Positions 30,828 to 38,521 of a stretch of DNA of 41,497 nucleotides are shown piece after piece. Origin of the DNA: a bacterium D16-51 (GTDB lineage: Bacteria; Bacillota; Clostridia; Lachnospirales; Lachnospiraceae); NCBI GenBank assembly GCA_003612285.1, contig RAYE01000052.1, forward strand, positions 1 to 41,497. The letters run 5' to 3'. The notes below the pieces were generated by a model. That model saw only the letters and a list, made by a program, of their open reading frames with translations, searched no databases and was not told the DNA's origin. A program made the position numbers and the translations under genes. The stretch's first letter is position 1. Each line of letters starts with the position of its first letter.

Positions 30828-31901
30828 ATGTACGATAACAAAGATTACGACACTATATTAGGGGATATGTGCGCGAGAGTAAACGGCAGCATAAACACCG
30901 GAGAGGGAACACTTGTAAATTTCGCATTAGCACCCGCAGCGGCAGAGTTAGAGGAGGCATATAACAATCTGGAAGTAGCAGACTTAAACGGAAGTGCCCT
31001 AACTTGCGACAGAGAGCATTTAATTATCTTTGGAAACGAAAATAATATACCAATCAAGACCGCCACAAATGCTAAATGGCTTGCAGAATTTAATGTAGAT
31101 TTTGAAGTGGGGGAACGCTTTGAGGCGGGAGAATTAACATATATCAGCATAGAAAAGGTGGCAGAGAAAAAATATTATCTGGAATGTGAAACAGCGGGCA
31201 CAGAGGGAAACACGAAACCGGACGACGAGTTATTACCAATAGAATTTATTGACGACTACGAAACCGGCGATTTGATAGAACTTGTAGAGGAGGCAACGGA
31301 CGACGAGGAAACAGAAGTATATAGGGAAAGATACCTTGCAGAGAGAAAGCAAGAATACACCATGAGCGGAAACAGGGCAGACTACAAGAAATTCATTAAA
31401 GAGTTGATCGGAGTAGGAGGAGTAAAGCAAGAAAGGGTAAAAAAAGAGCATAAACGCATAAACACCTATATAATATCGTCCTTGTGGGGAAAACCGAGCG
31501 ACGATATTATAGCACAGGTGCAGCAGGCGGTAGATCCGAAAGACAATCAAGGGGACGGAGAGGGGAAAGCCCCTTTTTGGCACGTTGTAGACGTTTACCC
31601 GGTGGAAACAGAGGAAATAAACATAAGCGCAAAATTTGAATTATCACCGGGGGCGAATTTTGAAACAGTGCTACCGAGTATAGAGGAGGCAATAAGTAGA
31701 TATTTTACCGAACTTAACAAAACATGGGAGGACACAGGAAAAAACGGATTGATTGTAAGGGCGTTAAAGGTGGCAGAGGCTATGGCGAGTGTGGAGAATG
31801 TAATTGATATTCAAGATTTGTTGCTAAACAGTTCAGAGGACAATATAACGCTACACAGAAACACAATACCGGTCAAGGGGGCGATAGCAAATGTTGATTG
31901 A
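30828..31901 (+). CDS. xkdT: Baseplate J-like protein (XkdT-like)
   Basis: 357 residues from ATG 30828. GEGTLVNFALAPAAAELEEA at the N-terminus, then AGTEGNTKPDDELLPIEFID and SGNRADYKKFIKELIGVGGV belong to the baseplate J/gp47 family of wedge proteins. Intact. It overlaps the next gene by 11 bp. Confidence 0.93.
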   Translation: MYDNKDYDTILGDMCARVNGSINTGEGTLVNFALAPAAAELEEAYNNLEVADLNGSALTCDREHLIIFGNENNIPIKTATNAKWLAEFNVDFEVGERFEAGELTYISIEKVAEKKYYLECETAGTEGNTKPDDELLPIEFIDDYETGDLIELVEEATDDEETEVYRERYLAERKQEYTMSGNRADYKKFIKELIGVGGVKQERVKKEHKRINTYIISSLWGKPSDDIIAQVQQAVDPKDNQGDGEGKAPFWHVVDVYPVETEEINISAKFELSPGANFETVLPSIEEAISRYFTELNKTWEDTGKNGLIVRALKVAEAMASVENVIDIQDLLLNSSEDNITLHRNTIPVKGAIANVD

Positions 31902-32856
31902 TTATTACCCAAGAGTAGTAGGACAAATCCGGGAAATGAAAGAAATATGCAAAGCAGAGCAGCCGGAATTTGACAATATAAATAAAGAGGTAGATCGGTT
32001 ATTAGCGAATATGTTTATCACTACATCAGATGAACACGGAATAGCGAGATTTGAGGAGGAACTAGGGATAGTACCAACACCGGAACAAAGCATAGAGGAA
32101 CGCCGCATAGTGGTACTAATAAGAGTTGCAAAGAAAAATCTTAGCTTTAAGGATATTTTAAATCTGATACAAAACTATTCGAGTGAGATTGATTTAGCAC
32201 CAGATTACGACAATGACGAATTGAGCGTTATTGTTGGCGACGCAGTGAATAATGTAGGGACAATATATAAAACTCTGGACGGAATTTTAGGATTAAACAT
32301 CTATATATATTTTGCGTATGAGGCTACGGCATTTCTTGAAATGATAGAAACGCCAAAAGCACTTGACTTGGAAACAACAGTTAATTGGTGGGGAAACCGA
32401 AAAGACGCATGGTACTTAGACGGTTCTGTAAAGTTAGATGGCAGCAGGCTATTAAATGCGGCAATATGGCGGCAGAATATAGCATTAGAATTAGAAACGA
32501 AAGCGAAAACGGCAGAGCAGTTTAAGTTAGAGGCTATAGAAAATGAAATAACGACATTTCTTGAAATGAAAGAAACGAAAGGGGAAACGGAGTTAGAAAC
32601 AACTGTTAATTGGTGGTTGAGCAATCCTAAAATATGGTGCTTAAATGGTTCCGTAAAATTGGACGGTAGCAAAAAACTTGACGCCGTTTTGTGGGAACAA
32701 ACAGCGGCGGTAGAGTTGGAAACGTCAGTAAAAACGACGGAAACTTTTGAGGATATAACCGTAACAATGCGGCGGGATTTATGGTATTTGGACGGTTCCG
32801 CGAAATTGGACGGTAGCAAAAAACTTGACGCAAAGGAAATAAAGGAGGAAATTTAG
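31891..32856 (+). CDS. DUF2313 (YmfQ-like) tail protein with internal repeats
   Basis: 321 residues from ATG 31891. The N-terminal half (YYPRVVGQIREMKEICKAEQ, ANMFITTSDEHGIARFEEEL) is the DUF2313 wedge/tail-fibre connector family. The C-terminal half contains repeated units of roughly 80 residues: FLEM.ET...LETTVNWW, then W.LDGSVKLDGS..LDA; the last unit is partial (LWYLDGSAKLDGSKKLDA). Such repeats are not part of the usual family and look like stacked beta modules for fibre attachment or receptor contact. Confidence 0.85.
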   Translation: MLIDYYPRVVGQIREMKEICKAEQPEFDNINKEVDRLLANMFITTSDEHGIARFEEELGIVPTPEQSIEERRIVVLIRVAKKNLSFKDILNLIQNYSSEIDLAPDYDNDELSVIVGDAVNNVGTIYKTLDGILGLNIYIYFAYEATAFLEMIETPKALDLETTVNWWGNRKDAWYLDGSVKLDGSRLLNAAIWRQNIALELETKAKTAEQFKLEAIENEITTFLEMKETKGETELETTVNWWLSNPKIWCLNGSVKLDGSKKLDAVLWEQTAAVELETSVKTTETFEDITVTMRRDLWYLDGSAKLDGSKKLDAKEIKEEI

Positions 32857-32859
32857 AAA

Positions 32860-33243
32860 ATGGCAACAAAAGCAATCACAACAACGATAGCAAAAAAGAA
32901 AATGCTACTTGCGAGAGCCGGGCAGCAGGAGTTACCGCAAATTACGAAAATGGCTTTTGGAATTGGCGGCGTTAATGTCGCCGGGGAAGTATTAGAACCA
33001 AGTGAGGGGCAGCAGGAGTTAGGAGAGGAGGTTTACAGAAAAGATATTGATAAATTTGAAATTATAAGCGACACACAAATTAAATACTACTGTACGTTAG
33101 ATGAAAACGAATTAGTAGACAAGGATATTAGCGAAATTGCGCTTGTAGACGCCGACGGAGATTTAGTTACTATCAAAAACTTTAAGGCAAAAGGAAAAGA
33201 TAGCGATTTCGAGATGACATTCAAGATCAACGATACCATGTAA
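32860..33243 (+). CDS. Phage tail-collar / tail fibre base protein
   Basis: 127 residues from ATG 32860 after AGGAGG. ATKAITTTIAKKKMLLARAG and LPQITKMAFGIGGVNVAGEV are the conserved start of the tail-collar fibre protein family; FEIISDTQIKYYCTLDENEL continues it. Only the N-terminal collar domain is present, without a long fibre. It probably links the baseplate to the receptor-binding protein encoded next. Confidence 0.82.
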   Translation: MATKAITTTIAKKKMLLARAGQQELPQITKMAFGIGGVNVAGEVLEPSEGQQELGEEVYRKDIDKFEIISDTQIKYYCTLDENELVDKDISEIALVDADGDLVTIKNFKAKGKDSDFEMTFKINDTM

Positions 33244-33257
33244 GGAGGGCATAAGAA

Positions 33258-34196
33258 ATGGCAAAATTACCACTTGCGGATAATCCAGTATTTAATTTAG
33301 TCATGGAGGCTATGACAAAGGACACGCCGGGATCATACGAAGAATTTAACCCGCGATATATTCAACTTTTGGAAAATTTGTTATATCTGAAGAACAGTAA
33401 ATTTGACGCGGAAAAGATCGTAGAAAGCCTAAATATTACAGAAAATGGCTACATACCAGACGGAGTTGTAATTGCCGAGGCAATACAAGATTTACGAGAT
33501 CGAACCGGGGCGGGGTATGACGGAGTTAATTTGAATATGACTTTTGCGCAGCTTAAAGCAAAAGTGGCAGCAGGGGATTTTAGCGGGCTACATTTGTATG
33601 ATTATATCGACTTTTCGACAACGAGCGGCGAGGCGGTACGCGCAGAGATTATGGGATTTAACACCATGCTTTATTTTGGCGATACGGCAATAATGAAACC
33701 TCATGTTTTAATGCAAACAAGGGATTGTTTGGCTACAACTTATTCTTACAACGATAATCCAGACAATACCGGCGGCTTTAATGCGTCAAAATTAAAAACG
33801 AGTTTAGAAACTATCCTAACGACATTCCCGGCAGACTTAAAAAACGCAATATTGGAGTGTAGACGCTTGGAAAGTACAAAGGGTGGTTGGAGTTGGTACG
33901 GCAGAAAATTATTTTTGCCTACCGAGGTAGAAGTATTTGGAAATGTAGCGTGGAGTGAGGCGGGGCACGGTTCCGGCGGCAGCAAACAATGGGAGGGCTA
34001 CCAGAGATCCTATAAACACGTTATTAAAGGGCTTGGAAAAGGAAAAGCAGACAGCGGATCGCGTTACTACTGGTGGCTTTCGTCGCCGTCCGCGTCGCAC
34101 GCTACCTACTTTTGCTATGTCATCAACAGCGGCTACGCCAGCTACGACGACGCGCGCAGCGGCTATGGCGTAGCCCCGGCTTTCCTTATCGGTTAA
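33258..34196 (+). CDS. Receptor-binding tail protein, DGR target with C-type-lectin domain (VR2)
   Basis: 312 residues from ATG 33258 after TAAGGAGGGC. The N-terminal part (about 1-100) is helical and probably trimerises or attaches to the tail. The C-terminal part (LYDYIDFSTTSGEAVRAEIM, RKLFLPTEVEVFGNVAWSEA, then YYWWLSSPSAS to GVAPAFLIG) is a formylglycine-generating-enzyme/C-type-lectin-like domain ending in the variable repeat, as in Mtd of the Bordetella phage. Fifteen positions differ from the template, all at template adenines. It should determine which host surface ligand is bound. Located at the end of the tail operon directly before avd, template and RT. Confidence 0.92.
   Translation: MAKLPLADNPVFNLVMEAMTKDTPGSYEEFNPRYIQLLENLLYLKNSKFDAEKIVESLNITENGYIPDGVVIAEAIQDLRDRTGAGYDGVNLNMTFAQLKAKVAAGDFSGLHLYDYIDFSTTSGEAVRAEIMGFNTMLYFGDTAIMKPHVLMQTRDCLATTYSYNDNPDNTGGFNASKLKTSLETILTTFPADLKNAILECRRLESTKGGWSWYGRKLFLPTEVEVFGNVAWSEAGHGSGGSKQWEGYQRSYKHVIKGLGKGKADSGSRYYWWLSSPSASHATYFCYVINSGYASYDDARSGYGVAPAFLIG
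34055..34184 (+). repeat. DGR variable repeat VR2
   Basis: 130 bp aligning without gaps to template 34859-34988; all 15 differences are at template adenines. Sequence identity stops a few bases before the stop codon of the target gene. Homology at the 5' side reaches further than in VR1. Confidence 0.95.
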
Positions 34197-34206
34197 TCTT
34201 TAGATC

Positions 34207-34225
34207 CCGCCCCTTTATGGGGCGG
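34207..34225 (+). other. GC-rich hairpin downstream of VR2
   Basis: CCGCCCC (34207-34213) pairs with GGGGCGG (34219-34225) around TTTAT, 10 bp after the stop codon. Stem and loop lengths equal those after VR1, though the sequence differs. This is the expected DGR target-site hairpin. It also precedes the avd ribosome site. Confidence 0.65.
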
Positions 34226-34243
34226 CAGGGAGGAATAAAGAAA

Positions 34244-34837
34244 ATGGCAGTATTGAAGAATGAGCGGGGAATTTCCGAAATGGAGGCATATAACACAGCG
34301 GCAAAACTTAGGGCAGAATTAACCAGAATTTTGTTGCGGAATTTTGGGATTAAGACGACCAAAGGGAAATATTTAGGAAGTTTTACCGAGGAGGAAATAA
34401 AGAAAATCACAGAGGAAAACCCGCGAATAGGTAAGTTTATACGCAGGGCGTACAAGTTGGAGGAGGAATTAGAAACACATGAAATTTTAAGAGAGTACCC
34501 GGCATGGGTTACGGAAATGTTACGAGAAAAAGTAATTACAACATTAAACAATCTTGTAGACCATGTAGTAAGAGCAAACGGTTATCCGGTAAATTTTCAC
34601 GAGTTGGAAATAAGGAGGGACTACCAGAACGCAGCAATAAAAGACTGTGAAATATTACTACAAGATTTACAATACGCTATGCAAATCCTACCAATAGACG
34701 TAAACAAACTATTACCCTATGTGGATAAGGTAGAGTTTGAAATTGCAGTATTAAAAGGTTGGAGAAAAGCAAATGGGAAAATAGCAAAGAGGATTAGGAA
34801 ACAGGAGGCGAGCAAACAAAAAGCAGAGGGAAAATAA
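34244..34837 (+). CDS. avd: DGR accessory variability determinant (Avd)
   Basis: 197 residues from ATG 34244 after CAGGGAGG; the frame is open upstream but that part overlaps VR2 in another frame. The product is almost wholly helical and basic (AAKLRAELTRILLRNFGIKT, MLREKVITTLNNLVDHVVRA, NAAIKDCEILLQDLQYAMQI, VDKVEFEIAVLKGWRKANGK), consistent with the four-helix bundle of Avd with an N-terminal addition. Avd forms a pentamer that binds the RT and the template RNA and is required for mutagenic homing. Assignment rests on position between VR and TR plus helical architecture. Confidence 0.8.
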   Translation: MAVLKNERGISEMEAYNTAAKLRAELTRILLRNFGIKTTKGKYLGSFTEEEIKKITEENPRIGKFIRRAYKLEEELETHEILREYPAWVTEMLREKVITTLNNLVDHVVRANGYPVNFHELEIRRDYQNAAIKDCEILLQDLQYAMQILPIDVNKLLPYVDKVEFEIAVLKGWRKANGKIAKRIRKQEASKQKAEGK

Positions 34838-34841
34838 TACT

Positions 34842-35042
34842 ATGGGTTATTTACTGTACGGATCGCGTTACAACTGGTGGCTTTCGTCGCCGTCCGCGTC
34901 GAACACTACCAACTTTTGCAATGTCAACAACAACGGCAACGCCAACAACAACGACGCGCGCAACAGCAATGGCGTAGCCCCGGATTTCGTCAGAGTAATT
35001 AAAAGGTTTGTGAACCGCTTTACTCACAGAGGAAAGGAGTAG
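34842..35042 (+). other. Open frame spanning the DGR template (unlikely to be a protein gene)
   Basis: ATG 34842 opens a 66-codon frame (MGYLLYGSRYNWWLSSPSAS then an asparagine-rich stretch) that reads the template in the same frame as the targets. There is no ribosome site. It is best seen as the remnant of a duplicated target 3' end, kept as RNA template. Its asparagine AAC codons maximise amino-acid options after adenine mutagenesis while avoiding stop codons. Confidence 0.6.
34859..34990 (+). repeat. DGR template repeat (TR)
   Basis: The invariant master copy for VR1 (3603-3717) and VR2 (34055-34184). It contains eleven AAC codons and two AAT codons at the variable positions, mostly AAC in runs. 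The 3' part around GGCGTAGCCCCGGATTTC is the IMH* end, and it carries A where both VRs carry C (GGATTTC against GGCTTTC). The RNA copy is reverse transcribed with errors at A. Confidence 0.95.
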
Positions 35043-35197
35043 ATAACCCACCCGGCAAGGGTAAATAGTCACTTTGATACAATCGGGTGGACGCTACTTG
35101 CATGGTAAGCCGCAGACGTGCGCGGCTTATTTCATACCCGGTATTGTCACGCAGTTAGTAGGTACGTCAAAATTTTACTGTACGGAGTGAATTTATA
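34991..35197 (+). ncRNA. Structured spacer RNA between TR and RT (DGR Sp region)
   Basis: CCACCCG (35048-35054) can pair with CGGGTGG (35084-35090), and TAAGCCGC (35106-35113) with GCGGCTTA (35122-35129). No convincing gene occupies the region. In the studied Bordetella phage DGR the segment just after the template is needed for priming and Avd/RT binding. Position, length (about 200 nt) and pairing suggest the same role here. Boundaries of the mature RNA are not known. Confidence 0.55.
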
Positions 35198-36484
35198 ATG
35201 AATAGCAAAGAAAGGCATGAGGCTAGATACCAAAGAAGAAAGGCGGCGCGGGAAGAAAAACGACGTGCGCGGCTAGGGAAATACGACAATTTCAACAATC
35301 TTTTAGACGCCAATAATTTAATTGGTGCCTTTGAGCGTTCACAAAAAGGCGTGTCGTGGAAATCAAGCGTACAACGGTATGAAATGAACCTATTACAGCA
35401 AACAAACGATAGCCGAAAGAAACTAGCCGCAGGGGAGCCAGCGGCACAAGGGTTTATTGAGTTTGATTTGAGGGAACGCGGGAAAATGAGGCATATTAAA
35501 AGCGTCCACATAAAGGAGCGTTGCATACAAAGGGTACTATGCGATCATGCGTTAGTACCGGTATTATCTAACAGTCTGATATATGATAATGGCGCAAGTC
35601 TTGAAAACAAGGGCATACATTTTTCACTAAACAGACTGGATAAACATTTACACTGGTATTATAGGCACAACGATTTCAGTAACGAGGGCTATATTTTATT
35701 GATTGACTTTAGTAGTTATTTTGATAACATACGCCACGAGCATTGCTACAACATAATTAACAAGAGTTTTGAGGATCAGCGTATTAAGAATTTAACAAAA
35801 GAACTGATAGAGCCATTCAGAGGAAAAGACGGATCCGCAAAATCTTTGGGAATAGGCAGCCAGATTTCGCAGATTTTGGCAATTAGTTATCCAAACACTA
35901 TAGATCATTTCATTAAAGAAGAATTAGGGATTAAATGCTATGGTAGATACATGGACGACAGCTATATTATTCACAGAGATAAAAAGTATTTAAGAAAATG
36001 CTTAGATATTTTGCGGGAAAAGTACAAAGAGTTGGGAATTGTGGTAAACGAAAAGAAAACACAGATTGTAAAAATAAGCCGCGGCTTTACTTTTCTTAAA
36101 ACGCGCCACTATCTGACAGAGAGCGGAAAAATAATAAAGAAACCGTGCAAGGCGTCAATAACCAGAGAGCGCAGAAAGCTAAAGAGGCTTAAAAAGAAAG
36201 AATTAGAGGGCTTAGTATTGTTCAAAGAGATACATACACAGTACAAGTCTTGGAGAGGGCACATAAGCCACACAAACGCATATCAGACAATACAAAATAT
36301 GGATAAGCTATTTAATTCCTTATTTGTATTCAATAAAGAAAATGGAGGTATAGAGCATGGAAACACTACGTTTCGCAGGTTCCAAGAGAACCTACCCGGC
36401 AGGGTTCGTAAAATTATGCGAGAACAGAATATTGATTATATCCCCGGATTTGAAAGCGGATATAGTCAATACGGAAAAAATTGA
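35198..36484 (+). CDS. DGR reverse transcriptase
   Basis: 428 residues from ATG 35198 after ACGGAGTG. The fingers/palm carry LLIDFSSYFDNIRHEHCYNI (first aspartate), the DGR-type motif 4 LGIGSQISQILAISYPN (GxxxSQ, not the QGSPxSP of retrons and group II introns) and the catalytic YGRYMDDSYIIHRD (YMDD about 251-254). A thumb with KPCKASITRERRKLKRLKKK follows. Such RTs copy the template RNA with frequent misincorporation at A. The last about 42 codons overlap the start of the next gene by 128 bp and look unlike an RT tail, so the functional C-terminus may lie near residue 386. Confidence 0.95.
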   Translation: MNSKERHEARYQRRKAAREEKRRARLGKYDNFNNLLDANNLIGAFERSQKGVSWKSSVQRYEMNLLQQTNDSRKKLAAGEPAAQGFIEFDLRERGKMRHIKSVHIKERCIQRVLCDHALVPVLSNSLIYDNGASLENKGIHFSLNRLDKHLHWYYRHNDFSNEGYILLIDFSSYFDNIRHEHCYNIINKSFEDQRIKNLTKELIEPFRGKDGSAKSLGIGSQISQILAISYPNTIDHFIKEELGIKCYGRYMDDSYIIHRDKKYLRKCLDILREKYKELGIVVNEKKTQIVKISRGFTFLKTRHYLTESGKIIKKPCKASITRERRKLKRLKKKELEGLVLFKEIHTQYKSWRGHISHTNAYQTIQNMDKLFNSLFVFNKENGGIEHGNTTFRRFQENLPGRVRKIMREQNIDYIPGFESGYSQYGKN

Positions 36485-36665
36485 ATTGCTTAACAAGCAG
36501 GGCAAAGCATACGGAGTATATGAAAACTATACTACAGTATGGAAAGAAGTTGAGGGCGGTTTTATCCTATCAAATGACGGTTCAGTGTATGAGGAGCCAG
36601 TTATTGAGGAGCCGCAGGAAATGTTAGATCCGTCAGTTAAGCAGGGAGAGGAGGAAACAGAATGA
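36357..36665 (+). CDS. Hypothetical protein overlapping the RT end (102 aa)
   Basis: ATG 36357 follows AATGGAGGTATAGAGC, a better site than most. The product (METLRFAGSKRTYPAGFVKL, IELLNKQGKAYGVYENYTTV) is beta-rich with an acidic C-terminus (EEPVIEEPQEMLDP). Proteins of this kind occur in phages just before the holin, but I cannot name a function. It overlaps the RT gene by 128 bp in another frame and the holin gene by 4 bp. Confidence 0.65.
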   Translation: METLRFAGSKRTYPAGFVKLCENRILIISPDLKADIVNTEKIELLNKQGKAYGVYENYTTVWKEVEGGFILSNDGSVYEEPVIEEPQEMLDPSVKQGEEETE

Positions 36666-37210
36666 AAGAAACATTGTTAAAATTTGATATTGGAGGGTTA
36701 AAATTGAGCATATCGGCAGCATTTACAGCAGCGGCGGCACTTTTCAATAAAGTACCAACGCTGCTTATTTTATTTATGGCAGCAGTAGTGATTGATTATT
36801 TAACAGGTTGGGTAAAAGCAGCCTTTTTCTTGAAAGAATGGAATAGCCAGACAGGGTTACAAGGGATCATCAAAAAAGCTATGTATTTTGTGCTAATCGG
36901 CGTGGCGTTTTTGATTGGTTACGGAATAAAGACCATAGGGACACAGATAAGCCTTGATCTGGATTTTTCTATCTATATTGGTTGGTATGTAACGGCAGTT
37001 ATGTTAATCAATGAATTTACAAGCATATTAGAAAATCTATATGTTATCATGCCGGAAAAAGTGCCTACATGGTTAGTAAAGGTGTTAAGGGTTACGGATA
37101 ACAAATTAGATAATACGATCAATGGTATTGTGTGCAAAAATCAGAATTGCGAAATTTGCAGTATCAAAGATCGGTGCAACCACTACAAAACAAAAGAAAT
37201 GGAGGGCTAA
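36662..37210 (+). CDS. Phage holin (toxin secretion/phage lysis holin family)
   Basis: 182 residues from ATG 36662. Hydrophobic segments at about 36-52, 75-95 and 105-125 with LFMAAVVIDYLTGWVKAAFF and KKAMYFVLIGVAFLIGYGIK match the holin_4 family. It would permeabilise the membrane so that the endolysin reaches the wall. Unusual is the C-terminal CKNQNCEICSIKDRCNHYK, a four-cysteine zinc-like knuckle after the last membrane part. Endolysin follows 3 bp later. Confidence 0.88.
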   Translation: MKETLLKFDIGGLKLSISAAFTAAAALFNKVPTLLILFMAAVVIDYLTGWVKAAFFLKEWNSQTGLQGIIKKAMYFVLIGVAFLIGYGIKTIGTQISLDLDFSIYIGWYVTAVMLINEFTSILENLYVIMPEKVPTWLVKVLRVTDNKLDNTINGIVCKNQNCEICSIKDRCNHYKTKEMEG

Positions 37211-37213
37211 AAC

Positions 37214-38095
37214 ATGAGCGTAAAAATCGGACACGCAAGCATTGACGAACGCGGGAAAGCAAGAGGAGGAGCAGCAGGAGATCAGACCGGCAGGGAGGTT
37301 TGCACAAGAAACTGGTATAATAAACCGTGGATAGCGGTTATTAGACCGAAAAGCAGCACAGCAGCCGAGAAAATCGCAAAAGCTATGGAGGCGGCTTGCG
37401 CAAATAACAATATCGGCTACGACCAGAACGAAAGGACGACGCTTTACATAAAGGCAAAGGCTAATAACTGGAATATCGCAGGCATTAAAAGCAAGTGCGA
37501 AACAGATTGTAGCGCGTTGGTTGCAGTATGCGTAAACGCAGCCGGAATAAGCGTAAGCAAAGACATATACACCGGGAACGAAAAAAGCGCACTGGTGGCG
37601 ACCGGGAAATTTACAGCGCACACGGAAAGTAAGTATTTGACGACTGATAATTATTTGAAACGCGGCGACATTTTATTAGCAAGCGGTCATACGGCGGTAG
37701 TGTTGAGCAACGGATCCAAAGCAACAGCGGGAGGAAATGCAAATGCAGACGCAAGCGCGCCGGATAAATACAAAGAAATCATTAGATCATTGCAAACGGC
37801 ATTAAACAGCGAGTATAAAGCAGGTTTGGTGGTTGACGGAGTACCGGGTAGCAAGACTTTTGGGGCAACGCCAACGCTTAATAAGAAAACAAGGGCGAAG
37901 AAACCAAAGACGGTTAAGGCATTGCAGAGCCTTTTAACCTATTATGGTTATAAATGTGATGTAGACGGAGATTTTTACACAGCCACAGAAAAAATGGTTA
38001 AGAGTTTCCAGAGGGAAGTTGTAGGACAGAAAAACCCGGACGGAGAAGTAACGGCTAAAAATGCCACATGGAAAAAGTTGTTAAAGTTATCATAA
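37214..38095 (+). CDS. Endolysin with cysteine peptidase-type domain and peptidoglycan-binding domain
   Basis: 293 residues from ATG 37214. The N-terminal domain (about 1-170) has KIGHASIDERGKARGGAAGD, the catalytic-like cysteine in CETDCSALVAVCVNAAG (about C99) and histidine in ILLASGHTAVVLSNG (about H159), the CHAP/NlpC-P60 pattern for amidase or peptidase activity on peptidoglycan. The C-terminal half (DKYKEIIRSLQTALNSEYKA, VKALQSLLTYYGYKCDVDGD) is a peptidoglycan-binding_1-type repeat pair. There is no signal peptide, so it depends on the holin. Confidence 0.9.
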   Translation: MSVKIGHASIDERGKARGGAAGDQTGREVCTRNWYNKPWIAVIRPKSSTAAEKIAKAMEAACANNNIGYDQNERTTLYIKAKANNWNIAGIKSKCETDCSALVAVCVNAAGISVSKDIYTGNEKSALVATGKFTAHTESKYLTTDNYLKRGDILLASGHTAVVLSNGSKATAGGNANADASAPDKYKEIIRSLQTALNSEYKAGLVVDGVPGSKTFGATPTLNKKTRAKKPKTVKALQSLLTYYGYKCDVDGDFYTATEKMVKSFQREVVGQKNPDGEVTAKNATWKKLLKLS

Positions 38096-38114
38096 TCAGA
38101 GGAGGTAAAGGAAA

Positions 38115-38381
38115 ATGGCAGCAGCAAAGAACGCTACAGCGGCGAAAGAGGCAGCAAAACCGGCAAAGGAGTATAAAGTTACCGGTAAAGGTTTTAAGAG
38201 CAAATCAGAGGCAAATACAGAACTTAAAAAGGTATTTGAAAAAGGTTTTAAGAGTGCCGGGCTTATGGTGCAGGGCAGCGAATTTGTTATATTATTCGGG
38301 ACATATACCACAGCGCAGATCGCAAAAGCAAACGCGGCAGCAGTAGAAAAGGCAGGATTTACAGCGACAGTAACAGAGTAA
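38115..38381 (+). CDS. SPOR-like small protein after the endolysin (88 aa)
   Basis: ATG 38115 follows AGAGGAGG. An alanine/lysine-rich N-terminus is followed by EYKVTGKGFKSKSEANTELK and FVILFGTYTTAQIAKANAAA, a pattern resembling SPOR-type repeats that bind denuded peptidoglycan. It may be a cell-wall-binding partner of the endolysin. Closed by a strong terminator. Confidence 0.6.
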   Translation: MAAAKNATAAKEAAKPAKEYKVTGKGFKSKSEANTELKKVFEKGFKSAGLMVQGSEFVILFGTYTTAQIAKANAAAVEKAGFTATVTE

Positions 38382-38416
38382 AGGAAATGAAATACAGAAA
38401 CGAAATTGAAAGAGTA

Positions 38417-38445
38417 GCCGGGGCAGACGCCCCGGCACTTTTTTT
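38417..38445 (+). terminator. Terminator closing the late operon
   Basis: GCCGGGGC (38417-38424) pairs perfectly with GCCCCGGC (38429-38436) around AGAC, followed by ACTTTTTTT. It is the strongest terminator in the window and ends the late transcript. Confidence 0.92.
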
Positions 38446-38463
38446 ATTGGGAAAATTTATAAA

Positions 38464-38509
38464 ATATTACAGAATATGTATTGACATATTACAGAATATG
38501 TTATAAAAT
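38464..38509 (+). promoter_or_regulatory. Promoter with tandem operator repeats
   Basis: TTGACA (38481-38486), a 17-bp spacer and TAAAAT (38504-38509) form a strong promoter. ATATTACAGAATATGT occurs twice (38464-38479 and 38486-38501), 22 bp apart, about two helical turns. The second copy extends to a perfect dyad ACATATT-ACAG-AATATGT that fills the spacer. A regulator bound there would block RNA polymerase. The ribbon-helix-helix protein encoded at 38756 is the natural candidate. Confidence 0.8.
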
Positions 38510-38521
38510 AATAATGTAATC

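Noticed and set aside
33955-34173. Alternative-frame ORF over VR2 (and 3492-3704 over VR1)
   Set aside because: Arginine/alanine-rich frames caused by the GC-rich variable repeat; the target frame carries the conserved fold and DGR pattern.
34842-35042. Template-spanning ORF as a third target protein
   Set aside because: No ribosome site and only a truncated end of the fold; it is better explained as the non-coding template.
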